From assembly GCA_033439265.1 (NCBI GenBank), contig JAVTVX010000035.1, forward strand, positions 5,870,001 through 5,934,000: a stretch of 64,000 nucleotides of DNA, given 5' to 3'. The DNA comes from Dillenia suffruticosa. Lineage: Eukaryota > Streptophyta > Magnoliopsida > Dilleniales > Dilleniaceae. A program made the translations under genes and the position numbers. The stretch's first letter is position 1; each line of letters starts with the position of its first letter. Below the pieces are notes generated by a model. That model ran no database searches and was not told the origin of the DNA. It saw only the letters and a list, made by a program, of their open reading frames with translations. This document shows, one piece after another, positions 59,520-64,000 of this stretch.

Positions 59520-61470
59520 ATCAAATTATGCTTGGGATTGGAAAAAAAAAAGATGTTTTCTTGTGTTTTACGTTTAATGAAACGGTGTTCAAAACGCATC
59601 AACCATTTTTTTTCTTTCTAAAAATAGTTGTTTGGTTTTTCGAACCAGCTAGCACATAACTTATAACTCAGGGATGTTAGTAATTCAATTGAATTCTTAA
59701 AAAAAAAATGGTAATTTACGTACTTTTTCACAACAAAAATAATAAAATAATTAGCAATTAAATTGGCCCTCTTGTCTTGCAGAGGCATTTTTGTAAAATT
59801 GGATAGGGTTAAGGATGAGACAAAGTGAAATATTTTAGAATATCACGCAGGTAAGCAAACAAAAACAGAACACAGAAATTGATTTGATTTGAATTCGAAA
59901 CAACACAATATCGCACATACTCATTTGCTCGTATAGAGAGAGAGACACAATAAAGCACAAGCACGCAAGTGCATGAGCCCATACAGAGAAGAGAAGAGAA
60001 GAGAGACCACCCCACCCCGTTCTACCATTCCCCATAACCAGACATTTTTTGCTGCCCTTTTGGTTGCGTGTGCCCATAAATCGAACTTTGGCCCGAGGTC
60101 AAATTCCCAAGCGGGACCGTAACCACAACCCCCGAAGTTCTATGGTTTTGCTGCCCTAATTTCATGCAACCTTGTCTCGGCAAATGCCATTTCTTTGCTG
60201 TCACGGTATATCCTTGGAAGTGTATTTTTTTTCCTTGAAAACATTTTTTCTTTCCATTACTGTGTTGATTAGGGTGATCTAAATGGGGGCATTGAGAGTA
60301 TGGGTGCCCATAATCAGGACGAAACTCCGAAAGGAGCCATTATTGCTTGGTTCAATATCACTAAAATTTTATATAAAAAATTAAAGATAATAAAAATACG
60401 AAAATTGAAATTAAATTCACAAATCTCATATCTAAAATTTAAGTTCATATTGAAAAAAAAAAGTACTCAGTTTGAAATTGCATATAGGAAGGGAAAAACG
60501 ATTACAAAATCAAAAAAATTATAATAAATAAATAATACATATAATTGGGAGATAATTATAGTTTTTGAGATCAAAATAGCGGACACAGCATATCAAATTT
60601 AAGATCATTTATACTTTTGGCATCAAGTGGGGTTGCACCTTCTCGACCCAAGTAGAACAAAGTTCAAAATGGTGCTGTTTGTCCTGTCCTGAGGCTCTCC
60701 CCTCCCTCCTTACCCACAAGGAGACAAAAATATAGTGGTAAACTCATGACCAATCAATCGTACCTGCAGGGGCTCTTCTCCCCTTGCAAACGTCACTCTA
60801 ATCTCTCAATGACGGCTGCTAACTCAAAGAAAAATGGGCGTTAGATAAGAGTGGGATAATCTCTCTTCCCTTGAAAAAAAAAAAAAAAAAAGCGCAGAGG
60901 TGGATGCAGAAAAAAGGCTCTCTCCCTACGATTCTCTCTGCATCCACCTTTTTCATAATAGAATAATTAAGTTGGAAGAGCTAATGCGGGCAATCTAGTC
61001 AACCACTCAGTTTATATTTGCATATGTTGGAGTTGTAACAGCACCCTCTAAGTTAATGAAGTTGTTGATGAGATTCGTGTTCAAAAGTTTCATAGTTTTG
61101 AAGTAAGTCGGGACTTTGTTTACTCTTTAGGACCATCATCACAACACATTTCTTTGTAATTCCTATTTATTCATTCAATACGAAATTCGGTTTATTTAAA
61201 ATGTATTGATTAAATAAAAGAAAATAAGAAAAGTAGCCTGACAGCTTAATTAAGCGTGTGTCGACGTTTAATTGGAAATCGAGATGCGCTTGGGCGCACC
61301 CAGAATTTAGTGAAAAGTGGTTTGGGGGACCTAACATTACCAAAATAACCCTCTCTCTCTCTCTTTATCCCTCCCATCATTATTTGACAAAATCACCGAT
61401 TAATCACGTCAGTCCACAAGTCAACAGGGTTGAAAAACTCCCTCCAAAAACCCCACTGCACTTTCTCACC
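59520..61470. other. Intergenic, no gene seen
   Basis: AT-rich DNA with a GA-rich patch near 59,935-60,005 and a perfect 13-bp inverted repeat, AGGTGGATGCAGA at 60,898-60,910 facing its complement at 60,937-60,949. No frame is credible. Confidence 0.5.
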
Positions 61471-61479
61471 TCCCCCCTC

Positions 61480-61487
61480 TATAAAAT
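61480..61487 (+). promoter_or_regulatory. Probable TATA box of the gene at 61,563
   Basis: TATAAAAT lies in a pyrimidine-rich context (CCCCCCTC before it) about 80 bp before the start codon. The leader between is CT-rich, like others in this window. Confidence 0.5.
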
Positions 61488-61562
61488 CATTATCTCCATT
61501 CTCCACCCCACAACTCCCCAATTCTCTCTTTCTTTAATCTCTCTCTCCCTCTTTCTAGAAGT

Positions 61563-62345
61563 ATGCCTCCAGTCGACCTGGAAACTCTCGTATGCGGTTG
61601 CTCCGACGCCAAAGTCGTCTGCGAAACCATAGCCAACAACCAAACTCCACTGGATCATTCAGAAAACCCTCCAGATTCCCCTCCCGAATCCTTCTGGCTC
61701 TCCAAAGACGCAGAACTCGACTGGTTCGACCGTAATCTCTTCTACGAACGCAAAGAATCTACCAAAGGAATCTCAAATCCAACTCATCCCAATTCCACTT
61801 CCAATTCCCAGCGATTTTCCTTAAAATCTAAAGCGTCCATTATTGGTTTACCCAAACCTCAGAAATCCTGCTACGCTGACTGTAATACGCTTCGTAGGAA
61901 TAATCGCCATTCTGCTCGGCTTTTCCCGAACCGACCGGATAAAAAACCGGTGCTTCAGGTTGTCGAACCGGGATCTCCCAAGGTTTCGTGTATGGGAAGG
62001 GTGAGATCGAAGAAGGACCGTAATCGGAGAAGCAGGAGCCGGAGGAGATCGGTTGATCCGGCTTTAGAAAAGGCAAAATCCGGTCGGAGGAAGAAATCCG
62101 GGTTCTGGAACAACTTCCGATCTATTTTCAAAACCGGGTGCAAACATCAACCGTCGGTTTCGGTCGATGACGGGTCATTCTCGGAATCGGCACCTCGGTC
62201 GAGTGTTGCGGTCAGCCATAGTGACTTCCTGTCGAGGTTACCGGCTTCCGAAGCTCCCGGTTTGGGAGGTGTGAAGAAGTTTTCTTCGGGTCGGAGGTCT
62301 TGGGAATTTGGAGAAGCGGGTCGGGCGAGTGATGCTGACGTTTGA
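61563..62345 (+). CDS. Uncharacterised plant-specific basic protein
   Basis: This intronless gene predicts 260 residues. Residues 1-20 read MPPVDLETLVCGCSDAKVVC. An acidic patch with aromatic residues follows (SFWLSKDAELDWFDRNLFYE, 43-62), then SPKVSCMGRVRSKK (138-151), a strongly basic Arg/Ser run (152-163) that looks like a nuclear signal, and GFWNNFRSIFK (180-190). The SPKVSCMGRVRSKK and GFW..FR.IF words recall, from memory, a small plant family that includes Arabidopsis At3g11690; no biochemical role is known to me. Codon use is GC-richer than the surrounding DNA and the TATA box and CT-rich leader fit, so I take it as a real gene. A polyadenylation-like AATAAA lies at about 62,578. Confidence 0.75.
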   Translation: MPPVDLETLVCGCSDAKVVCETIANNQTPLDHSENPPDSPPESFWLSKDAELDWFDRNLFYERKESTKGISNPTHPNSTSNSQRFSLKSKASIIGLPKPQKSCYADCNTLRRNNRHSARLFPNRPDKKPVLQVVEPGSPKVSCMGRVRSKKDRNRRSRSRRRSVDPALEKAKSGRRKKSGFWNNFRSIFKTGCKHQPSVSVDDGSFSESAPRSSVAVSHSDFLSRLPASEAPGLGGVKKFSSGRRSWEFGEAGRASDADV

Positions 62346-63839
62346 TCGGTTGGTGGAGATTCTGTTAGCCGGCGGTGACACCGACACGTCGGAGGGAATT
62401 AAGAAAGTCCATGGCGGGTCGTGGTATGGGTGGTTTATGCTGACGTGGCAAATTAGAAAAACACCTCATGCTAACAACACCGGCGAAGGCTTTTCTTACG
62501 TTTTTGTTTTGTTGTGATTCACAACAGAGGTTTCTTGTAGATATGAGTTTTGTATGATTTGGATGAGTTATATATATAAATAAAAAAAAAAGAAAAACTA
62601 GCTTGTAAATTCTTATGCCATGTAACTATAATTGAATGGAGTTGGATGGATGATTTGAGTTTAAAATATTCTCATAAAAATTTTAATTTTAAATAATTAT
62701 ATGAATAATTCAAAATTATTTAATTAAACTTAATTTATTTTTTATATGATATAGAATATTGGTGTGGCCGTATATTAAGCCATAAGATATGGAGATTCAA
62801 TTATTGGGGGAGGGAGGGGTGTAGCGTATGTATTGCACCTGCACGTTATACTTAAATTGCGTGTGATGATGGGAAGAGATAAAACGAAACAACTGGAACA
62901 AGAAAACAAGATTCGCTTTTAGCTTAATCTAAGTTTTCAAGATGCAATTTCAATTTCCCAAGTTGTCTTCATATGACTTTATGATTTGTGGTTGGTTCAT
63001 GATGGCGTCTCTCTCAAATTTCATCCTCCTAAATTCTAACCAGCGGGCATGAGATTTCAAAATTCGAACATTGGGGACCTTAGATGGGGTGATGTTTTAT
63101 CTTTATTTTTTTTTATTTTTAATAGAAAACATACAATTTTAAATAAAAAAAGGTTTTTTTTTTTTTACGGGGAGAATTAAATTATTTGAAATTTTTTTAT
63201 GTTAAAAATTTTATTTAATTTTAACTTTTTTTAGATAGGTTGGAGGGTTTTTACCACATAAAGAGTTGAATTATTTAACATGTAAAGCGCGTTTAGATTT
63301 TTTTTTTTATTTTTTTTTATTTTATGATACATCAACACAAAAGAAACAAAAAAATTATTATTACTCGAAAGAAAGAAAATATTTGTTAGGAGGGGTGAAG
63401 TCGTTGATTGCGGGCTAGCTTTATAGATACGATTACAATAATTTGCACTTGACATGTTGGTGGGGTGGCTGCCTTGTCACTATCTTGAGGCATTTTCCTT
63501 TGACTAATTGCCTTGAAACTTACTGTCTTTTGAAAGTCTCTGCCTCGCAAAGGACTTCTGTTTTTCCTAATCCATTTTATTCAAATCTTACAATGTTGAA
63601 CAAAGTATTTCGGAAGTTCTTTTAAGAAGTGCACAACCACCGTTTTCTTCTCTTGCCAAAATGAACCGTCTGTGTGCGTATTTTGCGGTATTCACTGGTC
63701 ATTGCACAATTTTTCTACCACGCACATAGATTACTTGTCCAGTGCAGTGAACACATTTGAGCAAAATTGTGATCTTCATGAGAGCTATTATTTTGAGGAT
63801 ACAATAACAAATTGTGATATTTATGGTATAATGGCATTT
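62346..63839. other. 3' flank and intergenic DNA, no gene seen
   Basis: AT-rich DNA after the last gene. Short frames at 63,231-63,455 and 63,443-63,625 show no domain. Confidence 0.5.
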
Positions 63840-63985
63840 ATAAAGTTTTTTAATCAAAATCTCAATTTCAAATTTTAGAAATAAAAATGCAGATACTAAA
63901 ACAGTCAATTTCTAAGTTGAGCGACATGATACTCAAATCAGATTAATCAAATAATACAAATATTAGTTGATTAATAAAAAAAATA
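63840..63985 (+). mobile_element. SINE-like copy
   Basis: TTTAATCAAAATCTCAATTT, then GAGCGACATGATACTCAAAT, AGATTAATCAAATAATA and an A run follow the same order as the copies at 53,950 and 54,790. It is strongly diverged. Confidence 0.4.
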
Positions 63986-64000
63986 ATAACAACGGCAATG

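Overview
The window is nuclear DNA from a flowering plant, most likely a core eudicot. The genes have GT-AG introns, and the families are plant types: a SAUR protein, a CRIB-type ROP GTPase-activating protein, an F-box protein with a DUF295-like region, and a glutaredoxin-like protein with four CxxC pairs. Intergenic DNA is AT-rich, with long CT/GA microsatellites and many decayed transposons. I cannot name the species.

Region 1-10,655 is a repeat complex with no credible host gene. Its main theme is a short dyad, GTTCTGC facing GCAGAAC, repeated on both strands and locally amplified with periods of 29 bp (about 4,952) and 25 bp (about 9,011). A 1.27-kb segment is duplicated in tandem (3,739-6,240), with a decayed third copy. 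A T-tract version fills 7,390-9,000. Two blocks of larger monomers (1,562-3,726 and 9,600-10,655) share their sequence and the same right edge.

Region 10,656-25,400 is gene-poor. It holds one SAUR-like gene (13,364-13,747), a complete but dead hAT element with a near-perfect 8-bp target duplication (14,520-17,199), an unclassified repeat near 19,440-20,815 and SINE-like sequence.

Region 25,400-48,500 is the gene cluster: a five-exon ROP GAP (+), an eight-exon Sfp-type phosphopantetheinyl transferase that is probably mitochondrial (+), a remnant of an unrecognised gene (+), an RPA 14-kDa subunit gene broken by a 4-bp insertion (+), a two-exon F-box gene (-) and a glutaredoxin-like gene (-). 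From memory, the first two families are also close neighbours on Arabidopsis chromosome 3, which suggests conserved gene order.

Region 48,500-64,000 is mostly intergenic, with SINE-like copies, a LINE-like tail, AT and CT microsatellites, and one intronless gene for a basic plant protein of unknown function (61,563-62,345).

The genes do not form one pathway. They are independent housekeeping or signalling genes: ROP signalling, mitochondrial acyl-carrier protein activation, DNA replication and repair, ubiquitin-ligase targeting, and a membrane-anchored redox-fold protein.
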